This document shows positions 51,478 through 59,638 of a stretch of 64,000 bases of DNA, piece after piece. Each line of letters opens with the position of its first letter. Position 1 is the first letter of the stretch. Both the position numbers and the translations under genes were made by a program. A model generated the notes under the pieces. That model worked only from the letters and a program-made list of their open reading frames with translations. It was not told where the DNA came from and ran no database searches. Source of the DNA: Fibrobacter sp. UWH4 (GTDB lineage Bacteria; Fibrobacterota; Fibrobacteria; Fibrobacterales; Fibrobacteraceae); the NCBI RefSeq assembly GCF_900142475.1, contig NZ_FRAY01000003.1, positions 1-64,000 on the forward strand, in the 5' to 3' direction.

Positions 51478-53064
51478 CTTCTTCTTCTTGCTTTCGAGCC
51501 ATTCGTCGAAGGTGATGCTGCGGTCGATGACGCCGTTCGGGGTCAGTTCGAGCACGCGGTTCGCGATCGTCTGCACGAATTCGTGGTCCTGGGAACAGAA
51601 GATAATCGGGCCCTGGAAGGCGGTGAGGCCGTTGTTGAGGGCGGTGATGGCTTCCAAGTCCAGGTGTGCTGTCGGTTCGTCGAGCAAGAGGCAGTTCGCG
51701 TTGCTGAGCATCATGCGGCTGAGCATGCAGCGCACCTTTTCGCCACCGCTAAGCACGTTCGCGCTCTTGAGGGCTTCTTCGCCGGTAAAGAGCATGCGGC
51801 CGAGGAACCCGCGGATGAAGGTTTCGTCCTGTTCCTTGCTGTACTGGCGCAGCCAATCTACGAGGGAGAGGTCGCAGCCGAAGTAGGCGTCGTTGTTTTT
51901 GGGGAAGTAGCTGTAGCTGATGGTGTTGCCCCACTTGAGCACTCCATCGGGTGCCTTTGTTTCTTCGGCGATGAGCTGGAAGAAGGCGGTCTTGAGCGTG
52001 TCGTATTCACCGACGAGTGCGACCTTGTCGCCGCTGTTCAGGCTGAAGTCTAAGTTCTTGCAGATGATGCCGTCGCCGCCATCGATGGTGGCGTTTTTGA
52101 CTTCGAGCACGATCTTGCCCGGTTCGCGGTCCATCTTAAAGTTGACCCACGGGAACTTACGGCTGGATGCCGGCATTTCTTCGACGGTCATCTTGTCGAG
52201 GAGTTTCTTACGGCTGGTTGCCTGCTTGGCCTTGGCGGCGTTAGAGGCGAATCGGCGGATGAACGCCTTGAGTTCTTCGATCTTTTCTTCGGCGCGGCGG
52301 TTCTGGTCCTTGCGCTGCTTCTGGGCGAGCTGGCTTGCTGCATACCAGAATTCGTAGTTACCGCCGTAAATGTTGATCTTGCCGTAGTCGATATCGCAGG
52401 TGTGAGTGCAGACCGCATTGAGGAAGTGACGGTCGTGGCTCACCACGATGACGATGTTTTCGAAGCGTTCGAGGTAGTCTTCGAGCCAGCCGACGGTTTC
52501 CAAATCCAAGTGGTTCGTCGGTTCGTCAAGCAACAGAATATCCGGGTTGCCGAACAGCGCCTGGGCGAGGAGCACGCGCACCTTGAGGCCTGCGTCCAAG
52601 TCGGCCATGAGGCTGTAGTGGAATTCTTCGGGAATGCCGAGGCCCTTGAGGAGCACAGCTGCGTTGGAGTCGGCTTCGTAACCACCGATTTCACCGAAGC
52701 GGGTTTCGATTTCCATGGCCTGCATACCCTGTTCTTCCGTCATTTCGGGGAGTGCATAGAGTTCGTCGCGCTTCTTGCCCAGCTCGTAGAGTTCGGGGAA
52801 GCCCATCATGACGGTTTCGAGAACGGTATTCTGTTCGTAGGCGAAGTGGTCCTGCTTCAGGACGGCGATGCGTTCGCCCGGGTCCTTGGTGACTTCACCG
52901 GTGTTGGGTTCGAGTTCGCCCGAAAGGATTTTCAGGAAGGTGGACTTTCCGGCGCCGTTCGCGCCGATGACTCCGTAGCAGTTGCCGCGCTTGAAGGAGA
53001 GGTTCACTTCCTTGAAGAGGACGCGGCTACCGTATTGAAGACTGACATTAGAAACGTTGAGCAT
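51472..53064 (-). CDS. ABC-F family ATPase, YbiT-like
   Basis: 530 residues, two ATPase domains in one chain with no membrane part; members act on ribosomes. Domain 1 has a good P-loop (GANGAGKST) and Walker B (ILLLDEPTNHLD), but its signature is LDAGLKVR rather than LSGGQ, as in YbiT. The inter-domain linker is Arg/Lys-rich (RRFASNAAKAKQATSRKKL). Domain 2 has a poor P-loop (GEYDTLKT, the second Gly replaced by Leu) yet a normal signature (LSGGEKVR) and Walker B (LLLDEPTAHLD). It ends in a Lys run (ESKKKKK). Confidence 0.9.
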   Translation of the reverse strand: MLNVSNVSLQYGSRVLFKEVNLSFKRGNCYGVIGANGAGKSTFLKILSGELEPNTGEVTKDPGERIAVLKQDHFAYEQNTVLETVMMGFPELYELGKKRDELYALPEMTEEQGMQAMEIETRFGEIGGYEADSNAAVLLKGLGIPEEFHYSLMADLDAGLKVRVLLAQALFGNPDILLLDEPTNHLDLETVGWLEDYLERFENIVIVVSHDRHFLNAVCTHTCDIDYGKINIYGGNYEFWYAASQLAQKQRKDQNRRAEEKIEELKAFIRRFASNAAKAKQATSRKKLLDKMTVEEMPASSRKFPWVNFKMDREPGKIVLEVKNATIDGGDGIICKNLDFSLNSGDKVALVGEYDTLKTAFFQLIAEETKAPDGVLKWGNTISYSYFPKNNDAYFGCDLSLVDWLRQYSKEQDETFIRGFLGRMLFTGEEALKSANVLSGGEKVRCMLSRMMLSNANCLLLDEPTAHLDLEAITALNNGLTAFQGPIIFCSQDHEFVQTIANRVLELTPNGVIDRSITFDEWLESKKKKK

Positions 53065-53069
53065 AAATT

Positions 53070-53211
53070 ATTTCAGAATTCGGATTTCAGATTTATGAAT
53101 TATTAAGTAAAAATGTGCGTTCAAAAAAGATTAAGTTTGGAAAACAGAATCCAGAATTCAAAATAGTTTGTTTAACAACTCCGAATTCCGAACTCTGAAT
53201 TCCGAATTAAT
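53070..53211. repeat. Inverted pair of heptamer arrays between the ABC-F and BadF-type genes
   Basis: Left array 53070-53104: ATTTCAG AATTCGG, ATTTCAG ATTTATG, AATTATT. Right array 53177-53211: AACTCCG AATTCCG, AACTCTG AATTCCG, AATTAAT, overlapping the stop codon of the next gene. The right array reads as the reverse complement of the left type (CGGAATT). Confidence 0.7.
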
Positions 53212-56200
53212 TCTGATTTGCTTTTTCTAGTTCGCGGGCGTTGATGATGAGCATCTGCAGGCGGTTTTCGATGTTCGCGAAGCTCGTATCCGGGTCGTAG
53301 TCGAGGCTCAAAACCTGGATGTGCGGGCAACGTTCCTTCACGGCCTTGGTAAGGCCACGACCAGAGATATGGTTGGCAAGGCATGCGAACGGCTGCAGAA
53401 TGATGTAGCTGTTGATTCCGTGCTTCGAGTTGTACAGGATTTCGCCCGGAATCATCCAACCTTCACCCGTGTTGTAGGTGGGGTCGATGATGTCGGACAC
53501 GTAGTCCTTGAGTTCCACGCAGTCTGCGTGATGTTCGTACAGCTTGAACTTGTGCATGGACTTGCGGGCGGTTTCTACAGCGTGCGTATAGACCTTGGAG
53601 GTCACGCCGCCTTCCAGACGGTCCATCATCGGGTTTGCAGAGAATCCGCGTTTGATCTTTTCTTCGCGTACCACTTCGTCGACGCGGAAGAAGTCTGTCA
53701 TACCCGGCAGGTAGACTTCCATGCCGTTGTTCATCAGGTAGTTTTCCACAAAGCCGTTTGCACTCGGGTGGTAGTTCATCAAGATTTCGCCAAGCACGGC
53801 AACGCGCGGCTTGCGGATGCCCTTCTTGCGTTCTTCGGTGATTTCGATACCGTTGAATGCTTCGATGCACTGTTCAAAGACTTCGATGAGCTTGGAGGGA
53901 CGCACGAGTTGCATGGTGGAGAGGTGGCCTGCAACGCCAATCACCTTCGGCATCCATTCGTCGTAAACCTTCTGGGTGTCGCCGGCGTTCACTTCGTACG
54001 GGCGAACGGCACGGTACATGGTTTCGATAGCGTCCATGGTCACAAGGCCCCACAGCATGTGGAGTCTAAAGTCCAGACCCAGCTGGAAGCCCGGATGCAT
54101 GCCCTTGTAGTCCACACCGGTCGTAATGATGGTCACGTCCTTGAAGCCCGCTTCGTCCAAAGCCTTACGGGCGAGCACGGCGTACTGCACGGCGCGGCAG
54201 TTTTCGCAGTTCTTCGCCAAGCACATGGAAACCTGGTTCTGCGGAACTTCGGGGTGATCGACGAGCCAGTGGAGCGCTTCGCCGATGTTCACCTGGCAGG
54301 GGAAGCAGATGTCGTTATGCACGTACTTCTTGCCGAGTTCGATTGCCTTCTTGTCTGCCACGGGCAGGTATTCGGCGATGAATCCTTCGCGCTTCATGTA
54401 TTCGCTCGCGAGCACGGAGAAGGCGGGGGAGAGGTTCGGCGTCAGAATGCGACGGCGCTTCTTGTCTTCGGGCAAGAACGGCGTATGGAACAGCGGTTCG
54501 TTGCTTTCGGGCTTGTCGGGCAGGTTCGCTGCACGGCGTGCCTTTACCGTTTCGATAAAGCTCTTGACGCGGATTCCCACGGGGCCGCGGGCATCGCCTT
54601 CGTCGAGCTTGAGCATGAGCATTTCCTTGTTGGAATCAAGGTGCAGCATGCGCATCATTTCGTCGGTCAAAATCGAGTCGTGTCCGCAACCGAAACTTAC
54701 GATCTGAGCAAGTTCGATGTTCGGATCCTTCGCGGCAATCATGGTGGCACCAATCATGCGCAGGTGGAAGGTGTTCTTGATTTCGATACGGGTGTGGCTC
54801 GGCACATCTTGGTCGAAAACGCCGGGGAGCGATTCGGTGGTGAGCACCGAAATGCCCATGGCGGTAAAGTGGCTTGCGATGTTGTGGTTGATGAGCGTGT
54901 CCGCATGGTAGGGGCGGCCTGCAATCACCACGGCAAAGGAGTTCTTTGCGCGTACATCGTCGAGGATCTTCTGGCCTTCTTCCAAAAGCGTGGTGCGGTA
55001 GTTGTTGAGCGCCTTTTCGCCTTCGGTAACAGCCTTGTCCAAAAGCTTCTTGTCCAGCTTCCAGTTTTCGTGGAACCAGTCGATGGTCTGGCTGCGACGG
55101 AGCTTGGCGTTGAACCAGTGGAAAATCGGCTGGTCCATGGGAACGCCGTAGTTCTTTTCGGGCTCGTCGGTGTTCTTGCACACGTTCGGGTAGGCCTGCA
55201 CCACGGGGCAGACGGACGTTGCCGTGAACTTGGTGTGGTCGCTGGGGACCGCCACCATCATGGGGAAGAAGATTCGGTCCACCTTCTTTTCAATGAGGCT
55301 GAGCACGTGTCCATGTACAAGCTTTGCCGGGAAGCAAACCGTGTCAGAGGGCACGCTGTGGAGGCCCGCTTCGAACATCTTGTAGTCGCTCTGGCGGCTC
55401 ACCACGACGGTGTAGCCGAGGCTCGTAAAGAAGGCCTTCCAGAACGGGAGCGAAGCCCAGAATTCCAGCACGCGGGGAATACCGATGGTCTTGCCGTTGT
55501 TTTCGACGAGCTTTGCCGGAGCGTAGTCCTTGACCAACAGCTGGTTCGTGCGCTTAATCATGTCGGGCACGGACTGCATCTTCTTGTTGATTTCGGCGAT
55601 GAGCGCCTTGGTCTTCGGATCGTTGGGGTCGGCGGTGACTTCGCCGCGTTCGCAGCGGTTACCCGTCACGAAGCTTTGGCCGTCGCTGAAGGTCACGATG
55701 GTGCGCGAGCAATGGTTGGTACAGTACTGGCAGAGCTGACCCGGCTGGTTGTGCCAGCTGAAGGTCTTCATGGCGTCAAGCCCGATAAAGCGGCTCTTGA
55801 GTTCCGGTTCGGTCTTGCGCTTTTCTTCCATGAATTTCTTGGTAAGGAGAGCGATACCGATAGCACCCATTTCACCCGGGCGTTCCGGACGGATAGGCTT
55901 AAGGCCTGTGTACTGTTCGAAGGCGCGGAGCACCGCGTTGTTCTTGAACGTACCGCCCTGCACCACGACCTTCTTGCCGAGTGTGTTGAGGTTACGGATA
56001 CGAATCACCTTCGTAAACACGTTGTTGATGATGGAGCGGCAGATACCTGCGATAATGTCTTCGGGCTGCTTGCCGTCGCGCTGCTCGGTGATGATGGAGC
56101 TGTTCATGAACACGGTGCAGCGGGAACCCAACTGAGAGGGGCTCTTGGCGTTGAACGCGAGTTCTGCAATCTTTTCCATGGGGATGCCGAGGCTGCGGGC

Positions 56201-57640
56201 ATACGTTTCGATGAACGAACCGCAACCGGAAGAGCATGCTTCGTTCAGAATGATACCCGTGACCACGCCGTCTTGCACGGAGATGGCCTTCATGTCCTGG
56301 CCACCGATGTCGAGGATAAAGCTTACGTCGGGGCAAATCTTCTGGGCGGCGTTTGCGTGTGCGACCGTTTCCACCGTGTGGAAGTCGGCATGCACGGCCT
56401 TCGCAAAGAGCTGTTCGCCGTAACCGGTGGTTCCGACACCCAAGATGTTGAGCTTGCAGCCGTATTCTTCGTAGCGGTCGCTGAGTTCGTTGAGGGCGTT
56501 CTTGAGCACCTGCAGCGGTTCGCCGTTGTTGCTCGCGTAGAAACCATCCACGATGTTTTCTTGTTCGTCCATGAGCACAAACTTCGTGGTGGTAGAACCC
56601 GCGTCAATACCCAGGTACACGTTGAGCGTGGAGCCCGATACGGGCTGCGGGTAGTGGTTGCCGGCCATCTTGTGTTCTTCGAGGAACATCTTGTATTCGG
56701 CTTCGTTCTTGAAGAACAAGTCGGCGGCGGCCTTGGCCTTGTTTTCGGCCTGGCGGGTTTCGTTAAAGTGGATGAGCGCGTCCAGGGAGCCTTCCTTGCG
56801 GTAGAAGCATTCCTGGTCGGCAAACATGGAACCCAAGGAAAGGGCTGCACCCATGGCTACGAGCACTTCGGAGTGTTCCGGCACAATGGCCTGTTCGTCG
56901 TTAATGCCCAGGCGTTCCTTGAAGGCGCGGACAAGCGTCGGGTTAAAGGTGAGCGGGCCACCTTCGAATATCACGGGCGGCTTGATTTCCATACCCTGGG
57001 CAAGGCCACCGATGGTCTGCTTGGCAATGGCATGGAAGCTGGAAAGGGCGATGTCTTCCTTGGCGATGCCGTTGTTGAGCATCGGCTGGATGTCGGTCTT
57101 GGCGAATACACCGCAACGGCCCGAAATTTCGTAGACCTTTTGGCCACGCTTGGCAAAGCCTTCGAAGGCTTCGGTCTTGATGCGCAAAAGTTCGGCCACC
57201 TGGTCGATAAATGCACCCGTACCGCCGGCGCACACGCCGTTCATACGCATGTCGGAGGCAATCAGCTTGCCGGTAGTCTTGTCTTTTTCGAAGAACACCA
57301 CCTTTGCATCTTGTCCGCCGAGTTCAATGGCGACCCTGGATTCCGGATAAGTCGCACGCACCGCAAGGGCGTTTGCCACGACTTCTTGTACAAAGAAGGC
57401 GTGGGTGGCTTCGGCGAAGGGCTGACCGCCACTGCCGCAGAAGGCGACCCTGAAATTTTTATCGGGGAAAAGTCCGTGGGCCTCACGCAGCACCTCGAAA
57501 ACCTTCTGTGCCTGCATGGCGTTGTGGCGCTGGTAGGTATAATGCAAAAGCTTGTTGGTCTCTGGATCGACGACCGCAATCTTCACGGTGGTGGAACCAA
57601 CGTCCACGCCGACCCATAAATCGTTCTTCAAATTGCTCAT
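53207..57640 (-). CDS. Giant 2-hydroxyacyl-CoA dehydratase activator-type protein (two BadF/BadG ATPase domains fused to HgdB-like domains)
   Basis: 1477 residues from ATG 57640; a longer open frame upstream crosses the suf terminator and is not used. Domain 1 (~5-300) and domain 2 (~375-650) are both ASKHA ATPases of the BadF/HgdC type (GVDVGSTTVKIAVVD; GIDAGSTTTKFVLMD), each with an IELGGQDAK- or LDIGGQDMK-type motif and cluster-type cysteines (NGVCAGGTGAF; NEACSSGCGSF). Next come a Cys-rich stretch (CQYCTNHCSR) and DUF2229- and HgdB-like regions (CFPAKLVHGH; GCGHDS; CFPCQVNIGEALHW). Such fusions occur in anaerobes, have Fe-S clusters and lack a firmly assigned substrate. A TATTTTTG box lies 8 nt before the ATG. 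Confidence 0.88.
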   Translation of the reverse strand: MSNLKNDLWVGVDVGSTTVKIAVVDPETNKLLHYTYQRHNAMQAQKVFEVLREAHGLFPDKNFRVAFCGSGGQPFAEATHAFFVQEVVANALAVRATYPESRVAIELGGQDAKVVFFEKDKTTGKLIASDMRMNGVCAGGTGAFIDQVAELLRIKTEAFEGFAKRGQKVYEISGRCGVFAKTDIQPMLNNGIAKEDIALSSFHAIAKQTIGGLAQGMEIKPPVIFEGGPLTFNPTLVRAFKERLGINDEQAIVPEHSEVLVAMGAALSLGSMFADQECFYRKEGSLDALIHFNETRQAENKAKAAADLFFKNEAEYKMFLEEHKMAGNHYPQPVSGSTLNVYLGIDAGSTTTKFVLMDEQENIVDGFYASNNGEPLQVLKNALNELSDRYEEYGCKLNILGVGTTGYGEQLFAKAVHADFHTVETVAHANAAQKICPDVSFILDIGGQDMKAISVQDGVVTGIILNEACSSGCGSFIETYARSLGIPMEKIAELAFNAKSPSQLGSRCTVFMNSSIITEQRDGKQPEDIIAGICRSIINNVFTKVIRIRNLNTLGKKVVVQGGTFKNNAVLRAFEQYTGLKPIRPERPGEMGAIGIALLTKKFMEEKRKTEPELKSRFIGLDAMKTFSWHNQPGQLCQYCTNHCSRTIVTFSDGQSFVTGNRCERGEVTADPNDPKTKALIAEINKKMQSVPDMIKRTNQLLVKDYAPAKLVENNGKTIGIPRVLEFWASLPFWKAFFTSLGYTVVVSRQSDYKMFEAGLHSVPSDTVCFPAKLVHGHVLSLIEKKVDRIFFPMMVAVPSDHTKFTATSVCPVVQAYPNVCKNTDEPEKNYGVPMDQPIFHWFNAKLRRSQTIDWFHENWKLDKKLLDKAVTEGEKALNNYRTTLLEEGQKILDDVRAKNSFAVVIAGRPYHADTLINHNIASHFTAMGISVLTTESLPGVFDQDVPSHTRIEIKNTFHLRMIGATMIAAKDPNIELAQIVSFGCGHDSILTDEMMRMLHLDSNKEMLMLKLDEGDARGPVGIRVKSFIETVKARRAANLPDKPESNEPLFHTPFLPEDKKRRRILTPNLSPAFSVLASEYMKREGFIAEYLPVADKKAIELGKKYVHNDICFPCQVNIGEALHWLVDHPEVPQNQVSMCLAKNCENCRAVQYAVLARKALDEAGFKDVTIITTGVDYKGMHPGFQLGLDFRLHMLWGLVTMDAIETMYRAVRPYEVNAGDTQKVYDEWMPKVIGVAGHLSTMQLVRPSKLIEVFEQCIEAFNGIEITEERKKGIRKPRVAVLGEILMNYHPSANGFVENYLMNNGMEVYLPGMTDFFRVDEVVREEKIKRGFSANPMMDRLEGGVTSKVYTHAVETARKSMHKFKLYEHHADCVELKDYVSDIIDPTYNTGEGWMIPGEILYNSKHGINSYIILQPFACLANHISGRGLTKAVKERCPHIQVLSLDYDPDTSFANIENRLQMLIINARELEKANQN

Positions 57641-57718
57641 AGTGGGCACAAAAATAGAAAATTGTAAACTTTTTAAACTGCTTTTTATCGGCTGAAATTG
57701 CCGAAAATCAAGAAAATG

Positions 57719-57744
57719 AAAAAAACGACTCGCAAAACGAGTCG
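57719..57744 (-). terminator. Intrinsic terminator after sufD
   Basis: CGACTCG TTTTG CGAGTCG followed by seven T on the minus strand. It isolates sufCD from the giant gene, which therefore needs its own promoter. Confidence 0.85.
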
Positions 57745-57792
57745 AGTTAGCGAGGCCGAGGTCGCATCTTGCAAATCTCGATTTGGGAACCT

Positions 57793-58788
57793 CTAAATTA
57801 CCTGCATCAGGCGTTTTTTGGCGGGGCCTTCGGGCAATTCCAGGAACAGTTCCTTTGCAAAAGCCTTGGTGAGCATGGCACGGGCCTTGTCGGAGGGAAT
57901 TCCGCGGCTCGTCAAGTAGAACATCTGATCCTTGTCGAGTTCGCCCACGGTATTGCCATGCGTGCATTCCACGTCGTCGTGGTAAATCTTGAGCACCGGC
58001 TTCACCGAAACGCTCGGGCCGTCGCTCAAAAGAATCGTATTTACCAGCTGGCTCGAATTCACCTTGCTGCAACTGTTGCCCACGACCACATGGCCGTCGT
58101 AACTGGCGTAAGCGTTTTCGTCAAGAATGTTACGAACAAATTGCGTGCTCACCGTTTCTGGGGCGTTATGCAAAATCGTCAGGCGTTGGTGTTTTGAAGC
58201 CGTACCCTTCAGAATGTTCAGGCTGCGGTAATCGAAGTTGGCGCCTTCGCCGTTCAATTCGACGCATGCACTGATGCGGCCAATGCCTGCGTCTTGCAAG
58301 ACGTTCGCGAAATGCACCGTAGAATGCGCGGCCTGCTTGATGTCGAAATGCCTAAAGGTCAGCGGCAAGTCGTTTGCGGGGTTTGCAAAAAAGATTTCGA
58401 GCTCGGCGCCTTCGGCAACATTGATGTCGAAGCGCTCGGCGCAAATTTCGTGCATCACCTTGTTGTCAAGGATTTCGATGCTTGCCTTCGCATTCTTGCC
58501 GATGTTCAAGACCGTGCGGCCGAAGTCGTTGTTGCACTTGAGCATCGCCATTTCGTTTTCGCCGTCATCAATCGTCTTCACGAGCTCACGGGCGTTGCAT
58601 ACAATCGGCAAAAGGGCGGCAAAGTCTTCTTCGTATGTGAAGTCTTCGTTGCTGGAGCATACGTCTGCGATGCGGCAATTCTCGTCCGCACTCAGAATGT
58701 TCGGAATCTTGTTGACCGGGAAAAACGTCCACAATTCGTTATTGCGACGCGGCATTCCCAATTGTTTAATGCGGGTAATGGCGTCCAT
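57793..58788 (-). CDS. sufD: Fe-S cluster assembly protein SufD-like
   Basis: 331 residues, shorter than E. coli SufD (~420) mainly at the N-terminus. The C-terminal signature ECTHGNTVGELDKDQMFYL is that of SufB/SufD, with the conserved His. With SufB and SufC it forms the scaffold on which Fe-S clusters are built. It overlaps the sufC stop by one base. No sufB gene lies in the window, so this SufD may pair with a SufB encoded elsewhere or act in its place. Confidence 0.85.
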   Translation of the reverse strand: MDAITRIKQLGMPRRNNELWTFFPVNKIPNILSADENCRIADVCSSNEDFTYEEDFAALLPIVCNARELVKTIDDGENEMAMLKCNNDFGRTVLNIGKNAKASIEILDNKVMHEICAERFDINVAEGAELEIFFANPANDLPLTFRHFDIKQAAHSTVHFANVLQDAGIGRISACVELNGEGANFDYRSLNILKGTASKHQRLTILHNAPETVSTQFVRNILDENAYASYDGHVVVGNSCSKVNSSQLVNTILLSDGPSVSVKPVLKIYHDDVECTHGNTVGELDKDQMFYLTSRGIPSDKARAMLTKAFAKELFLELPEGPAKKRLMQVI

Positions 58789-59534
58789 TAGTTTTCCTCG
58801 ATCCAGTCGTAGCCTTGTTCTTCGAGCTTAAGCGCGAGTTCCGGGCCGCCACTCAGGATGATTTTACCGTGGCGAAGCACGTGCACGTAAGTCGGCTTGA
58901 TGTAGTCCAGAAGTCTCTGGTAGTGCGTCACCAGAATCACCGCCTTTTCGGGCGACATAATCTGGTTGATACCGTGAGCCACAATGCGGAGAGCGTCAAT
59001 GTCGAGGCCCGAGTCCGTTTCGTCGAGGAACGATACCTTCGGGTCCAGAATCGCCATCTGCAAAATTTCGTTGCGCTTCTTTTCGCCGCCGCTAAAGCCG
59101 TCGTTCACGCCGCGGTCGCGGTAACGGTCGTCCATTTCGAGCATGGCCATCTTTTCTTCGCAAAGCTTCTTGAAGTCGGCGTCGGCGAGCGGTTCAAGCC
59201 CCTGGTAAGCGCGCTTGGAGTTGAGCGCCATCTGCAAGAATTCCACGTTGTTCACGCCCGGAATTTCGGTGGGGTACTGCGTGCTGATGAAGAGACCCGA
59301 ATTGGCGCGGTCGCAGATTTCCATCGAGAGCAGGTCCTTGCCGTCGAGAGTCACGGAACCTTCGTTCACGGTATAGGCGGGGTGGCCTGCGATTACCTTT
59401 GAAAGCGTACTCTTGCCAGACCCGTTCGGGCCCATGATGGCGTGAACTTCACCCGGTTTGACTTCCAGGTTGATACCCTTCAAAATTTGGGTTCCGTCTT
59501 CGATACTTGCTTTCAGGTTCTTGATGGACAGCAT
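58788..59534 (-). CDS. sufC: Fe-S cluster assembly ATPase SufC
   Basis: 248 residues, a soluble ABC-type ATPase: P-loop GPNGSGKST, signature FSGGEKKRNEI, Walker B SFLDETDSGLD (SufC-typical DETDSGLD), and the late His in VTHYQRLLDYI. It powers SufBCD Fe-S scaffold changes. A strong GGAGGT precedes the ATG, and a TAAATTTG box lies ~43 nt upstream. It is coupled to sufD. Confidence 0.96.
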   Translation of the reverse strand: MLSIKNLKASIEDGTQILKGINLEVKPGEVHAIMGPNGSGKSTLSKVIAGHPAYTVNEGSVTLDGKDLLSMEICDRANSGLFISTQYPTEIPGVNNVEFLQMALNSKRAYQGLEPLADADFKKLCEEKMAMLEMDDRYRDRGVNDGFSGGEKKRNEILQMAILDPKVSFLDETDSGLDIDALRIVAHGINQIMSPEKAVILVTHYQRLLDYIKPTYVHVLRHGKIILSGGPELALKLEEQGYDWIEEN

Positions 59535-59577
59535 ATTACCTCCGGCGCTTTTTGCGCTAGAATCAATTTTTACGGCA

Positions 59578-59585
59578 CAAATTTA
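59578..59585 (-). promoter_or_regulatory. TAAATTTG box of sufCD
   Basis: Minus-strand TAAATTTG 43 nt before the sufC ATG; here a normal leader with a Shine-Dalgarno follows. Confidence 0.45.
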
Positions 59586-59638
59586 GAAAAACTTGCGGCT
59601 CGTGTCTTATCAATTTTTCTTATAATCAGACGAACGGT

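Noticed and set aside
53321-57619. A 1432-codon open frame antisense to the BadF/HgdB-type gene
   Set aside because: Same cause; the sense strand shows clear domain motifs and the antisense product shows none.
57641-58072. Extension of the giant BadF-type frame upstream to 58072
   Set aside because: It would run through the sufCD terminator and into sufD in another frame; homology begins at MSNLKNDLWVGVDVGST.
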